From: Pseudomonadota bacterium
GTDB taxonomy: Bacteria > Pseudomonadota > Alphaproteobacteria > Sphingomonadales > Sphingomonadaceae
Assembly (NCBI GenBank): GCA_023418595.1
Contig: JAEZZI010000021.1
Coordinates: forward strand, 124,001 to 188,000
Direction of reading: 5' to 3'
Length of the DNA stretch: 64,000 nt
The notes beneath the pieces were generated by a model. It saw only the letters and a program-made list of their open reading frames with translations. It searched no databases and was not told the origin of the DNA. This document shows positions 53,130-62,494 of the stretch, in pieces. Both the position numbers and the translations under genes were made by a program. The first letter of the stretch is position 1. Every line of letters starts with the position of its first letter.

Positions 53130-55093
53130 GGGACATATCCCCGGACTTCGGGTTTCGCCATCCGCTTGCCGCGCACCCGCCCGATCAGCGAAACGAGGCC
53201 GCCCAGCGCGATCAGCAGCGCGCCATACCAGATCAGCGTCACGAACGGCTTCCACCACAGCCGCAACTGCCAGCGGCCTTCATCCGCGCGCTGGCCGATC
53301 ACCGCGTAAAGCTGGCCGTTCCAGTGAGTCGACAACGCCGCCTCGCTGGTTTCGGTCGGGGGCGATGCGAAGAAACGCTGTTGCGGGTTGAGCGCCACCG
53401 CGCGTCCGCCCTCCCCCTTGCGCGCGACCAGCACCGCCTCGACCCCGGTCCAGTTGTTGCCGACTGTCGGCCGCACGCCTTCAAACGCAATGTCGAACGG
53501 GCCGACGGCATAGCTCTGACCGGGCCGCGCGGCGACCAGCACTTCCTTGCTGAATGCCGTCTCGCTCGCCATTCCGGCGATCGACACTGCGACGCCCAGA
53601 TGCGCGATCACCATTCCATAGATGTGGAGCGGCGTGCGGCGGAGGTTGCGGCCTGCCAGTGGGGCAAGACTCGCTACGCCGAGCGCCGCGGCAAGCGCCA
53701 GTCCAAGGATCGGGAACATGCCACCTTCGGGTGCCAGGGCCAGCACGACGACGATCCCGACGACGAACGCCGCGATCGGCCACTTCATCCGCGTCACCAG
53801 CGCGCGCGTCTCGTCGCGGCGCCAGCGCAGCAGCGGCCCGGCGGCGGCGACCACGAACAACGCCAGCGCGATCGGCACGGTGGTCTTGTTGAACACCGGC
53901 GGCCCGACCGAAATCTGCTGCCCCATCCACTGCGCGACGATCGGATAGAGCGTGCCGATCAGGACGATGCCGAGGATGACGCTCAGCAGCAGGTTGTTGA
54001 CCACCAGCGCGCCTTCGCGGCTGACCGGTTCGAACAACTTGCCTTGTTTCACCGCGCCGATGCGCGCGGCGAACAACGCCAGCGCGCCGCCGATATAGAA
54101 AGCGAGCAGCAACAGGATGAAGGTGCCGCGCGTCGGATCGACGGCAAAGGCGTGGACGCTGGTGAGGATGCCCGAACGCACCAGAAATGTGCCCAGCATC
54201 GACATTGCGAACGCGACCAGTGCCAAGACGATCGTCCACGCGCGAAGCCCGTCGCGCGTCGCCAGCACCGTTACCGAATGGAGCAGCGCGGTCGCCGCCA
54301 GCCACGGCATCAACGAGGCATTCTCGACCGGATCCCAGAACCACCAGCCACCCCAGCCGAGTTCGTAATAGGCCCAGTAACTCCCCGCCGCGATGCCGAT
54401 GGTCAGGAATATCCACGCCAGCAGCACCCAGGGCCGCATCGCCCGCGCGAAAGCCGGGCCGACATCACGGGCGACCAGCGCGCCGACCGCGAACGAGAAC
54501 GCCACCGACAGCCCGACATAACCGACGTAGAGCGGCGGCGGATGAAAGGCCAGGCCGGGGTCTTGGAGCAACGGGTTGAGGCCCAGCCCCTCAGGCGCGG
54601 CGGGCAGGACGCGCGCGAACGGGTTCGAGGAAAACAGCAGAAACGCATAGAAACCAATGGCGATCAGCGCCTGCGCGCCCAGCGTCGCGATCAGCGTATC
54701 CTGTCGCAACCGCCGCTCGAACAGCGCGATCGCCGCGCCCGACAGCGCCAGGATGGTAATCCACAGGAGCATCGAGCCTTCGTGGTTTCCCCACGTCCCC
54801 GTCACCTTGTAGAGCATCGGTTTCAGCGAATGGCTGTGCTGCACGACCAGCGCCACCGACATGTCCGACCGCACGAACAGCGCGATCAGCGCACCGAACG
54901 AGGCGATGGCTAGGAGGCCCTGCACGATCGCGACGGGGCGGATCGAAGCGAAGAGTTGCTGGACGGCTTCGCCCCGACCGTCCGCTTGCGACGGTTTTCG
55001 CAAAAGGCTCAACCCCAGCGCCGCCATCGCCAGTTGCAACACCGCCAGCGCCGCGGCCAGCCACAGCGCCGCGAGACCAAATTCGGCGATCAT
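53126..55093 (-). CDS. ccmF: haem lyase CcmF
   Basis: 655 residues and about 15 membrane helices. The tryptophan-rich WWD region is ELGWGGWWFWDPVENASLMPW, with conserved histidines in adjoining loops (GTWGNHEGSMLLWI, LLHSVTVLATR). CcmF attaches haem from CcmE to the apocytochrome c thiols together with CcmH and CcmI. It overlaps both neighbours by four bases (ccmE upstream and ccmG downstream). Confidence 0.96.
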   Translation of the reverse strand: MIAEFGLAALWLAAALAVLQLAMAALGLSLLRKPSQADGRGEAVQQLFASIRPVAIVQGLLAIASFGALIALFVRSDMSVALVVQHSHSLKPMLYKVTGTWGNHEGSMLLWITILALSGAAIALFERRLRQDTLIATLGAQALIAIGFYAFLLFSSNPFARVLPAAPEGLGLNPLLQDPGLAFHPPPLYVGYVGLSVAFSFAVGALVARDVGPAFARAMRPWVLLAWIFLTIGIAAGSYWAYYELGWGGWWFWDPVENASLMPWLAATALLHSVTVLATRDGLRAWTIVLALVAFAMSMLGTFLVRSGILTSVHAFAVDPTRGTFILLLLAFYIGGALALFAARIGAVKQGKLFEPVSREGALVVNNLLLSVILGIVLIGTLYPIVAQWMGQQISVGPPVFNKTTVPIALALFVVAAAGPLLRWRRDETRALVTRMKWPIAAFVVGIVVVLALAPEGGMFPILGLALAAALGVASLAPLAGRNLRRTPLHIYGMVIAHLGVAVSIAGMASETAFSKEVLVAARPGQSYAVGPFDIAFEGVRPTVGNNWTGVEAVLVARKGEGGRAVALNPQQRFFASPPTETSEAALSTHWNGQLYAVIGQRADEGRWQLRLWWKPFVTLIWYGALLIALGGLVSLIGRVRGKRMAKPEVRGYVP

Positions 55094-55524
55094 TGTTCCA
55101 GCGACTCGCTCTTGTGCATCGCGCCCGCAATCTCGGGCGGCATGTAGCGTTCGTCATGCTTGGCGAGGATATTGTCGGCGACGAAGCTGCCGTCCTGTTG
55201 GAAACGCCCTTCGGCGACGACGCCCGATCCTTCGCGAAACAGGTCGGGCGTGATGCCCGCGAACCGTACGGGCACGGTTGCCGCGCCATCGGTCACGTCG
55301 AACGCGATCGACACGCCGTCGGCGGCGCGCTCGATCGATCCTTCGACCACCATGCCGCCCAGCCGTACGCCGCGATCGAGCGGCGGCGCGCTTTTCTGCA
55401 CATCTGATGGCGCATAGAAGAACGCCGCCTGATCCTGAAGCGCCGACAGCGCCAGCAGCGCTGCGCCGATCACCGCCGCCAGCGCCGCCAGGCCCAGCCA
55501 CAATCGCTGATGTTTCGCCTTCAT
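55090..55524 (-). CDS. ccmE: haem chaperone CcmE
   Basis: 144 residues. One N-terminal membrane anchor (about 8-30) is followed by an OB-fold, with GMVVEGSIER and VPVRFAGITPDLFREGSGVVAEGRF. The haem-binding His123 and Tyr127 are in AKHDERY. CcmE carries haem covalently to CcmF. Overlaps ccmD and ccmF. Confidence 0.96.
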   Translation of the reverse strand: MKAKHQRLWLGLAALAAVIGAALLALSALQDQAAFFYAPSDVQKSAPPLDRGVRLGGMVVEGSIERAADGVSIAFDVTDGAATVPVRFAGITPDLFREGSGVVAEGRFQQDGSFVADNILAKHDERYMPPEIAGAMHKSESLEQ

Positions 55525-55646
55525 CGCCGCAGCGCCTCCGCCGCGCGCTCGGCCCGACGCATCGCCAGATAAGCGATCAGCGACATTCCGCCGGTCGCGC
55601 CGATCACGATCGCATAGGCCGCCACGATGAAATTCCAGTGGTTCAT
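55521..55646 (-). CDS. ccmD: haem exporter protein CcmD
   Basis: 41 residues with a single membrane helix (about 5-27) and a basic tail RRAERAAEALRR, the typical CcmD form. It helps release haem-loaded CcmE from the CcmABC complex. Too short for confident recognition alone, but its place between ccmC and ccmE, overlapping both, leaves little doubt. Confidence 0.88.
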   Translation of the reverse strand: MNHWNFIVAAYAIVIGATGGMSLIAYLAMRRAERAAEALRR

Positions 55647-56362
55647 GCCGACGCCATCCGCCGCATCCGCGCCTCGACGCGGGTTTGGGCGATCATCGCG
55701 CGCATCCGCATCAGCACCAGTGCGCCGAACAGCGCGGAAAAACCGCCGATGCTCCACCACAGCGGCCACAGCATCGACGGATCGATGCTCGATCCGGTCA
55801 ACCCGATGCTCTGCGCCTGATGCAGCGTGTTCCACCACACCACCGAATAGCGCACGATCGGCAGCAGCACGGTACCCGCAATCCCGAACAGCGCGACCAC
55901 CCGCCCGTCCCCGCCGCGCTCATGATCGGCACGCGCCAGCGCAATCCAGGCGAGATAGACGAAGAACAGGATCAGCATCGACGTCAGCCGCCCGTCCCAT
56001 TCCCACCAAGTCCCCCAGGTCGGACGGCCCCAGATCGAACCGGTGATGAGGCACAGGGCCGCGAACAACGCCCCGACCGGCGCGATCGCGCGTGCGGCGA
56101 CGTATGCCAGCGGATGTTTCCACACCAGATAGGCGAAACAGGCGATCGCCAAGCTCGACCAGCCGCTCAGCCCCAGCCAGGCGGCGGGGACGTGGATGTA
56201 AAGGATACGGAAACTTTCGCCTTGGAGATAATCGGGCGGCACTTGGGCGAGCCCGCCCCAGAATGCGACGGCCAGCGCCACCACCCCTCCCCAGAACAGG
56301 ATGGGCGTCATCGGGCGCGCGATCTTCAGGAAGCGCGTGGGATTGGCGAGGGCGTGAATCAC
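55643..56362 (-). CDS. ccmC: haem ABC transporter permease CcmC
   Basis: 239 residues from GTG 56362 with six membrane helices. The haem-handling WWD motif is WGTWWEWDGRLTSMLILF. Histidines flank it (YIHVPAAWLG and WNTLHQAQS). The alternative GTG 56398 adds 12 residues and has a better ribosome-site match (AGGTGG), but 56362 aligns with E. coli CcmC. It is the first ccm gene here; ccmA and ccmB must lie elsewhere. Confidence 0.95.
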   Translation of the reverse strand: MIHALANPTRFLKIARPMTPILFWGGVVALAVAFWGGLAQVPPDYLQGESFRILYIHVPAAWLGLSGWSSLAIACFAYLVWKHPLAYVAARAIAPVGALFAALCLITGSIWGRPTWGTWWEWDGRLTSMLILFFVYLAWIALARADHERGGDGRVVALFGIAGTVLLPIVRYSVVWWNTLHQAQSIGLTGSSIDPSMLWPLWWSIGGFSALFGALVLMRMRAMIAQTRVEARMRRMASA

Positions 56363-56475
56363 GGTGTCTGGGGTCGCTTTAGGGGGAAATGTCGGCACTT
56401 TCCACCTGTATCGATATGGCCAGTAGAGCGTAGCGAAGCCACGCTCGACAACCCATCAGGCCATGCCGCCCCGTA

Positions 56476-56553
56476 TCCGTTCGTTTCGAGCGAAGTCGGG
56501 AAACGCGACCCGTCAGCCAAACGCGTTTCTCGACTTCGCTCGAAACGAACGGA
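56476..56553. repeat. intergenic palindrome, family A, copy 4
   Basis: The arms CCGTTCGTTTCGAGCGAAGT (from 56477) and CTTCGCTCGAAACGAACGGA (to 56553) are almost perfectly complementary, with a loop of about 15 bases. It lies in the 327-base gap between divergent ccmC and a broken permease gene. The rest of the gap holds no visible gene. Confidence 0.9.
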
Positions 56554-56689
56554 TCGGGAGACATTGGTGACCAACGCACCCTTTTCGCTTGATCTGCGTT
56601 AAGCGCACAACGACGGACCGTGCCGAATTGCCGACGAAATGCGGCATGTTCCAACGTAACAAGGGGTTAGCGTCATTTCGCCGGAGACC

Positions 56690-57909
56690 ATGATCCTTGC
56701 CGTGTTCGTGGCCGTCTATATCGGCATGGCGACCGGCGGCATTCCGCGGCTGAAGGTCGATCGCGCGTGGATCGCGGTCGCGGGTGCGACGCTGTTGATC
56801 GTCGCCGGGGCGTTGAGCGTCGAGACTGCGGCCCCCCTGGTCGAGATCGACGCGATCGTGCTGCTGCTGGGATTGATGATCCTGTCGGCACAGTTCGACC
56901 TGGCGGGCTTCTATGGGCGCTGCGCGAAAATGGTCGTCCGCACCGGCGACAACCCTGCGCGACTGCTGGCGCTGGTGGTGGTGATGGGCGGATTTCTCTC
57001 AGCCGTCCTGGTCAACGACATCGTCGTGTTCGCGCTGACTCCGGTGCTGTGCGCGGGCGTGCGCGCAAGGGGCTTGATCCCCGCCCCTTCCTGCTGGCGC
57101 TGGCGGGGGCCGCCAATGCCGGATCGGCGGCGACGCTGATCGGCAACCCGCAGAACATCCTGATCGGCCAGGCAGGCGGCCTCGACTTCTTCCGCTTCAT
57201 CCTGGTCTGCGGCCCGCCCGCGATCATGGCCTGCGGAGTCGTCTGGCTGGTGATCTGGGCGATGTGGCGCAGGCGCTGGGTGCTGGCGGAGGGACCGGGC
57301 GGCGCGTTGCCCCATGTCGCGTTCGACCGGGGCGCGATGACAAAGGCGCTGATCGCCACCGCCGCGCTGCTGATCCTGTTCGCAACCCCGATCCCGCGCG
57401 AGGCCGCCGCACTCGCCATCGCCGTCGCGCTGATGGTCAGCCGCCGCTTCGCCAGCCGCGATCTGATCGCGCGAGTCGACTGGAACCTGTTGCTGCTGTT
57501 CGCCGGGCTGTTCGTCGTCACCGGCGCGTTCAGCGAGGCCGGATGGGGCGCTCAGACCGGCGCGTGGATGCAATCGTTCGGCTTCGCAAATGACCGCGCA
57601 CTGCCGCTCGCCATCGCATCGCTTTTGGGATCGAACCTGATCGGCAACGTGCCATTCGTGGTCGTGCTGCTGCAAGTCGCGCCGGATATGTCCGCCGACA
57701 CGTTCCACGCGCTGGCGCTGCTTTCCACGCTGGCGGGCAATCTGCTGATCGTCGGCAGCGTCTTGAACCTGATCGTCGCCGAAAGCGCGCGCCAACAGGG
57801 CGTGCGGCTGGGATTTCTGGATTTCGCGAGGGTGGGCATCCCCGTCACCCTGCTGTCGATGACGGTGGCAACCGCCTGGCTGGTCGCCGGGGGATGGCTG
57901 ATATGGTGA
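56690..57909 (+). pseudogene. SLC13/ArsB-like anion permease, broken by a -1 frameshift
   Basis: Two reading frames join to make one permease of about 406 residues. The first frame (from ATG 56690, preceded by GGAG) runs through VDRAWIAVAGATLL and LSAVLVNDIVVFALTPVLCAGVRARG. Near 57062-57076 (GCAAGGGGCTT) the sense passes to the -1 frame, which continues DPRPFLLALAGAANAGSAATLIGNPQNILIG to the stop at 57909. These stretches are typical of SLC13-type sodium/anion permeases. Either a one-base deletion, a sequencing slip at the G run, or rarely programmed slippage explains it. Confidence 0.8.
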
Positions 57910-57919
57910 GGAGAAGCTG

Positions 57920-59151
57920 ATGGCGAGCGCGCCGATCGACATAGAGCATCGCGAACCGAGCACCCAGTCGAAGCGCGGGCTCGACTGGATGAACTTCTTC
58001 CTCGCCGATGTGCGCGACGGAGTCGGACCGTTCCTCGCCATCTACCTTCTCGCCACGCATAGCTGGAGCGCGTCGGCGATCGGCGTCGTCATGGGCGCGA
58101 TGGGCGTCGCCACCGGCCTCGCGCAGATCCCGGCAGGCCAGTGGATGGACCGGGCCGAGAACAAGCGGCTGCTGTTGATCCTCGCCTGTATCGCGGTAGC
58201 GATCGCCACGCCGCTGATGACGATCGTCACGACCTTCCCCGTCGTGCTCGCCTGCCAGATCATCGTCGGCGCGGCGGCCGCGTTCATCATCCCCGGTATC
58301 GCGTCGATCACGCTGGGCGTCGTCGGGCCGAAGCGGTTCGCGCCGCGCACCGGGCGCAACGAGGCGTTCAACCATGCGGGCAACATCGTCGCCGCGTTGA
58401 TCGCCGGTCTGGTCGGCCATTATCTGGCGCGCGAATATATCTTCTGGGTGGTGGCGCTGTGGAGCGTGTTTTCGGCGCTGACGATCCTGATGGTGCGCAA
58501 GGACGAGATCGACCCGCGCGTGGCGCGGTCACCGACACCGGCGAGCTGCACGTCAGCAGTTTTCGCAAAGTCCTGACCGATCGCCGCATCCTGATCTTCT
58601 TCTTCGTCGTCCTGCTTTTCCATTTCGGCAATGCCGCGATGCTGCCGCTGATGGGTCAGGAACTGACCGCCAATGCGGGCGGCTCGGGCGCGGCATTGTG
58701 GATGAGCGCGTGCATCATCCTGGCGCAGGCGGTGATGATCCCGGTCGCGACATTCGCGGGCAAATATGCCGATATCTGGGGGCGAAAGCCGGTGTTCCTG
58801 ATCGGCCTGATCGCGCTCCCCATCCGCGGCATTCTCTACGGATTTTCGGATGAACCCTGGTATCTGCTCGCAGTGCAGGCGCTGGATGGCGTCGGCGCAG
58901 GCATTTTCGGGGTGATCTGGGTGCTGATCGTCGCCGATCTGACCAAGGGGACCGGGCGCTATGCGGTGACGCTGGGGGTCATCAATGTCGGCCACATGAT
59001 CGGCTTTTTCCTAAGCCAGACTTTGGCCGGGATGGTGGTGGACGCCACCGACAGCTATCGCTGGGGCTTCTGGTTCCTTGCCGGGATCGCGACGCTGGCG
59101 CTGCTGCTGTTCCAGTTCGGCATGAAGGAAACCAGGCACAATCCCACCTGA
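57920..59151 (+). pseudogene. MFS transporter, broken by a -1 frameshift
   Basis: The first half (MNFFLADVRDGVGPFLAIYLLATHSWSASAIGVVMGAMGVATGLAQIPAGQWMDR...) reads from ATG 57920 to about 58525, then the sense passes to the -1 frame (TDTGELHVSSFRKVLTDRRILIFFFVVLLFHFGNAAMLPLMGQEL) to the stop at 59151. Together they form an MFS protein of about 410 residues with 12 helices. The break is near CGCGTGGCGCGGTCACC. It follows the broken SLC13 gene by ten bases, so two consecutive transporters carry the same kind of defect. Confidence 0.8.
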
Positions 59152-59170
59152 TCGTTCGGTGCGACCAAAC

Positions 59171-59252
59171 ACCCGTTCGTTTGGAGCGTCGTCGAAAAAC
59201 GCGGCCGAGAGGTGCAGCCAGCGTTTCTCGACTTCGCTCGAAACGAACGGGT
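59171..59252. repeat. intergenic palindrome, family A, copy 5
   Basis: The right arm GCGTTTCTCGACTTCGCTCG (from 59221) is intact; the left arm (59171-59202) carries several changes (TTGGAGCGTCGTCGAAAAACG). It follows the broken MFS gene by 19 bases. Confidence 0.85.
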
Positions 59253-59606
59253 GAAGACTCTTCTTTACCGCCTCGCAAGGGTCCCCGCTTCCCCGGCCGC
59301 GTCCAGCGGCTCACACGTCGTCATCGTCTGACCATCGCTCATCATCGCAGCACCTGCCGATACGGCTTTGCCGGAACTCGGTCGATTACGACCAAGAGTT
59401 TCACAAGCGAGTAGTTCTGATTCAAGGTCTTGGCTGTGGGCGCGGAGCGAGAGAGGTTGCAGGCACAAACGAAAAAAGAGACCGCCGTTTCCGGGTTTCC
59501 GCGCATGAGACCTGACTGCTGGGCTGACCGACACCGAGCCAGATTTGCCTGTCGACGAGAGCACCAGTCCAGCGCCTGCTCCCGACCTGTAACTGCAACC
59601 GCCAAC
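59253..59606. other. non-coding stretch with no recognised feature
   Basis: No credible gene on either strand: the open frames have no ribosome sites or family resemblance. Composition is more AT-rich and less codon-structured than the neighbours. It might hold a small RNA, a leader or gene debris. Confidence 0.4.
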
Positions 59607-59636
59607 AAAAAAGGGCGCCCGAAGAGGCGCCCTTTT
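59607..59636. terminator. terminator of the tonB-exbB-exbD operon
   Basis: GGGCGCC (59613-59619) and GGCGCCC (59626-59632) with a six-base loop, flanked by AAAAAA and TTTT, so it works in either direction. It lies 33 bases after the last exbD stop on the minus strand. Confidence 0.9.
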
Positions 59637-59669
59637 CGCATTACGCTAGACTGTCCGGTTCCGTGAGGA

Positions 59670-60098
59670 TCAGAACGCCGCGCGATATTGTTCGTTGCCG
59701 ACAAATCCGAGATTGGTGACCTGCGACCGTTTGATGATCGCGAGCACTTCATCGACCGTTTCGTAACGGGCCATCGGGTCAGGCTGGAAATGCAATTCCG
59801 GCGCGGGATCGATGGTCAGCGTCTGTTCCAGATACTGGGCCAGCGTGACTTCGTCGATCGGCGCGTCGTTCCAGGTCAACTGGCCCTGCGCGGTGATGAT
59901 CAGCTTGTTGCTGATCGGGTCAATGATATTTTGCGGCTGATCCGGATTTGGCTGCGGCAGATCGACTTTTACCGCGTGCGTCTGGATCGGAATGGTGATG
60001 ATGAACATGATGAGGAGAACGAGCATGACGTCGATCAGCGGCGTCGTGTTCATTTCCATCATCGGCTCACCATCATCGGTGCCGGCGCTCATTCCCAT
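59670..60098 (-). CDS. exbD: ExbD/TolR-type biopolymer transport protein (second copy)
   Basis: 142 residues: a short cytoplasmic head, one membrane helix that begins MNTTPLIDVMLVLLIMFIITIP with the proton-carrying Asp, and a periplasmic domain. Part of the proton-driven motor that energises TonB. It follows the other exbD by 26 bases and shares its ribosome-site type. Last gene before the operon terminator. Confidence 0.92.
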   Translation of the reverse strand: MGMSAGTDDGEPMMEMNTTPLIDVMLVLLIMFIITIPIQTHAVKVDLPQPNPDQPQNIIDPISNKLIITAQGQLTWNDAPIDEVTLAQYLEQTLTIDPAPELHFQPDPMARYETVDEVLAIIKRSQVTNLGFVGNEQYRAAF

Positions 60099-60124
60099 AT
60101 CAGGCTACTCCTAACTCTCAGGGC

Positions 60125-60607
60125 TTACTGGCGAGTCGTGACTGCGCCCGCGGGCGGTTCGGAGATGAACCCGACCTTCGCGAAACCAGCCGACTGCATG
60201 GTATAGATGGTGCCCCCGATGCAGCGATAAGGCGTGTTCACGTCGCCGCGGATATGCACTTCGGGAAGTTCGAGACCGGCGGCATTCGGACCGCCCTGGC
60301 GTTCGACTTCTTCTTCCAGCTTGGTCACTGCTCTTTCGAGCAGGTTTTCGGCCGTCACCGGAGTCATGTTCCAATAAACCTGGCAGGTATCGCCTTGGCC
60401 CATCACGGAAAGATTGACGTTTTCGGGCTTGGTGGTGGTCGCTTCGAACTGCACCTTGGGCAGTTCGAGTTCGACCGTCTGCACCACGACCGGAACCGCA
60501 ATCAGGAAGATGATGAGGAGAACCAACATGACGTCCACCAGGGGCGTCGTATTGATGTCCGACATCGGCTTTTCATCGGAGCCATCGCCCCCAACGCTCA
60601 TCGCCAT
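60125..60607 (-). CDS. exbD: ExbD/TolR-type biopolymer transport protein (first copy)
   Basis: 160 residues with INTTPLVDVMLVLLIIFLIAVPVV (essential Asp in the helix) and a periplasmic part containing two cysteines (GDTCQVYW and YRCIGG), absent from the second copy. Paired ExbD proteins with one ExbB are common in Sphingomonadales and Xanthomonadales, where both are needed for some TonB-dependent uptake. It lies between exbB and exbD-2. Confidence 0.92.
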   Translation of the reverse strand: MAMSVGGDGSDEKPMSDINTTPLVDVMLVLLIIFLIAVPVVVQTVELELPKVQFEATTTKPENVNLSVMGQGDTCQVYWNMTPVTAENLLERAVTKLEEEVERQGGPNAAGLELPEVHIRGDVNTPYRCIGGTIYTMQSAGFAKVGFISEPPAGAVTTRQ

Positions 60608-60694
60608 CGGCGTTATCCTATCCTTGTCACGCGTCTCGCCCGAGGGCGAGAGGGGGTGGCGAGCGCATGGCGCGCCACCCGGTACTCCAATCGA

Positions 60695-61513
60695 TTATGC
60701 GCGCGGCGTCTGAACGCCACCGGTCTGGCCGGCGGTCGCGGTCGGCGCCTTGCTCGCGGGCGCTGCTGCTGCGGCCGTACGTGCGGCAGCAGCCGTGGTC
60801 GCGCCGTGGTTCGGACGGACCGCGCCTTCCGACGCGAGGAAGCCGAGCACATCGGTCGAGAAGGCCGACAGGTCTTCCGCGATTGCCTTGTTCCGGCGCT
60901 GCAGCCAGTTGTACGAAAGCACCGCGGGAACCGCGACGGCGAGGCCCAGTGCGGTCATGATCAGTGCTTCACCGACCGGGCCGGCGACCGCATCGATCGA
61001 TGCCTGACCCGCCGCGCCGATCTTGATGAGCGCGCGGTAGATACCGATAACCGTACCGAACAGACCGACGAACGGCGAGGTCGCACCCACGGTCGCGAGG
61101 AAGGCGAGGCCGTTGCCCAGCGACGAGTTGATCGACGCTTCCGAACGCGCCAGCGAACCGTGCAGCCAGTCATGCGCTTCGACCGGATCGGTCAGCTTCT
61201 TGTGCTGGTCCTGCGCCGCGATGCCGTCATCGACGATCTGGCGATATGCGGAGTTCTTGTCGAGCTTTGCCGCACCTTCGCGCAGGCTGTTCGACTTCCA
61301 GAACACTTCGCGGACGCGCTTGCCCTGGTTGATCACCTTTTGCTGTTCGAACAGCTTGGTGAACAGGATGTAGAACGAACCGATCGACATGATGACGAGG
61401 ACCGCGAAGGTCGCCCATGCGATGACGCCGCCCTGTTCGAGTGCTTCCCAGAAACCGTAGGGGTTCGACCCTTCCGTAGCTGCCGCACCAGCGGCGAGGA
61501 TGTTGATGAGCAT
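60695..61513 (-). CDS. exbB: MotA/TolQ/ExbB proton channel protein
   Basis: 272 residues with three membrane helices. The conserved channel core is GLAFLATVGATSPFVGLFGTVIGIYRALIKIG and IDAVAGPVGEALIMTALGLAVAVPAVLSYN. An Ala/Thr-rich C-terminal tail is unusual in length. It forms the pentameric stator around ExbD that powers TonB. It lies 66 bases after tonB. Confidence 0.94.
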   Translation of the reverse strand: MLINILAAGAAATEGSNPYGFWEALEQGGVIAWATFAVLVIMSIGSFYILFTKLFEQQKVINQGKRVREVFWKSNSLREGAAKLDKNSAYRQIVDDGIAAQDQHKKLTDPVEAHDWLHGSLARSEASINSSLGNGLAFLATVGATSPFVGLFGTVIGIYRALIKIGAAGQASIDAVAGPVGEALIMTALGLAVAVPAVLSYNWLQRRNKAIAEDLSAFSTDVLGFLASEGAVRPNHGATTAAAARTAAAAAPASKAPTATAGQTGGVQTPRA

Positions 61514-61579
61514 TTTGAGGTTCTTCCTTAGAAAAATCTGCTTCCGACCAGCGCCGAGGCACCGACCGCCGGCAAGGGA

Positions 61580-62266
61580 TTAGCGATCAAGCTGCCAGGT
61601 AACCGACAACGGATAAGTCGACTCGACGGGCTGGCCCGCCTCGTTCTGCGCCGGCGTGAACCGGGCCCTGCGCGCACCGCGGCACGTAGCGTCATCCAGC
61701 GCCGAATTGCCCGACGAACTGGTGATAACGCAGTTGGACACGGTGCCCGTTGGCGAAATCGTCAGCGTTGCGCGAGCGCGCCCTTCCGCTTCGTCGCGAA
61801 TGGCCGAAGGCGGATAGTTGGCGGTACCGAAGAACCGGCCGATATCGCCACGCGGACCAGCCTTCTTGCTGATCGCGGGCGGCGGAGGCGGGGCCGGCGG
61901 CGCGGGAGGCGCAGGCGGCGCCGGGGGCGCCGGGGGCGCGACGGGTTGGAAATCGGGGATGATGTCCGAGGTGCGAATGGGCGGCGAAGGCACCGGCACC
62001 CTGACGATCGGCTGCTGCACGACGACGGTCGTCTGTGGCGGCGGCGGGGAAGCGGACTCCGGTGGCGGAGGCGGCGGCGGCAATTCTTCCGGCGGCGGTG
62101 GCGGGGGCACGGTCACGTCGATGACGTTCAGTTCTTTCTGGGCCTTTTTCACATATTCATATGCGAGACCCGAAATGAACGCATAACCGATAATGACGTG
62201 GATGATCGCAACGATCCCGATCGCCACAAACCGACTGCCACCTGCTTTTTGGTCAGCGTAGGCCAT
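61580..62266 (-). CDS. tonB: energy transducer TonB
   Basis: 228 residues. N-terminal membrane anchor (about 13-36), then a periplasm-spanning proline-rich region with runs of Pro and Pro-Ala repeats (PPPPPPEELPPPPPPP..., later PPAPPAPP), and the C-terminal TonB box-binding domain YPPSAIRDEAEGRARATLTISPTGTVSNCVITSSSG. It transmits the proton-motive force to outer membrane receptors. First gene of the tonB-exbB-exbD-exbD operon; no Fur-like palindrome was seen in its upstream region. Confidence 0.93.
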   Translation of the reverse strand: MAYADQKAGGSRFVAIGIVAIIHVIIGYAFISGLAYEYVKKAQKELNVIDVTVPPPPPPEELPPPPPPPESASPPPPQTTVVVQQPIVRVPVPSPPIRTSDIIPDFQPVAPPAPPAPPAPPAPPAPPPPPAISKKAGPRGDIGRFFGTANYPPSAIRDEAEGRARATLTISPTGTVSNCVITSSSGNSALDDATCRGARRARFTPAQNEAGQPVESTYPLSVTWQLDR

Positions 62267-62494
62267 TCAGCAAGGTCACTCCTAATTAACCCGTTCGAGA
62301 CATCGCCCGGCCTGACGGCGACGGGAAACAAGCCTGACCGGCATAGGCGTTCGCCCATGCCAGTCACGGAAACGATTCTCTAACTTCACGCCTTGCATTC
62401 CGCAAACCATTTGTCGGACGCAAGAAACGTACAAACGTCGTGGACAGGAATTATTTCTGTATCAAGACAGCTTGGTTCGTTAACGGTATCCCGT

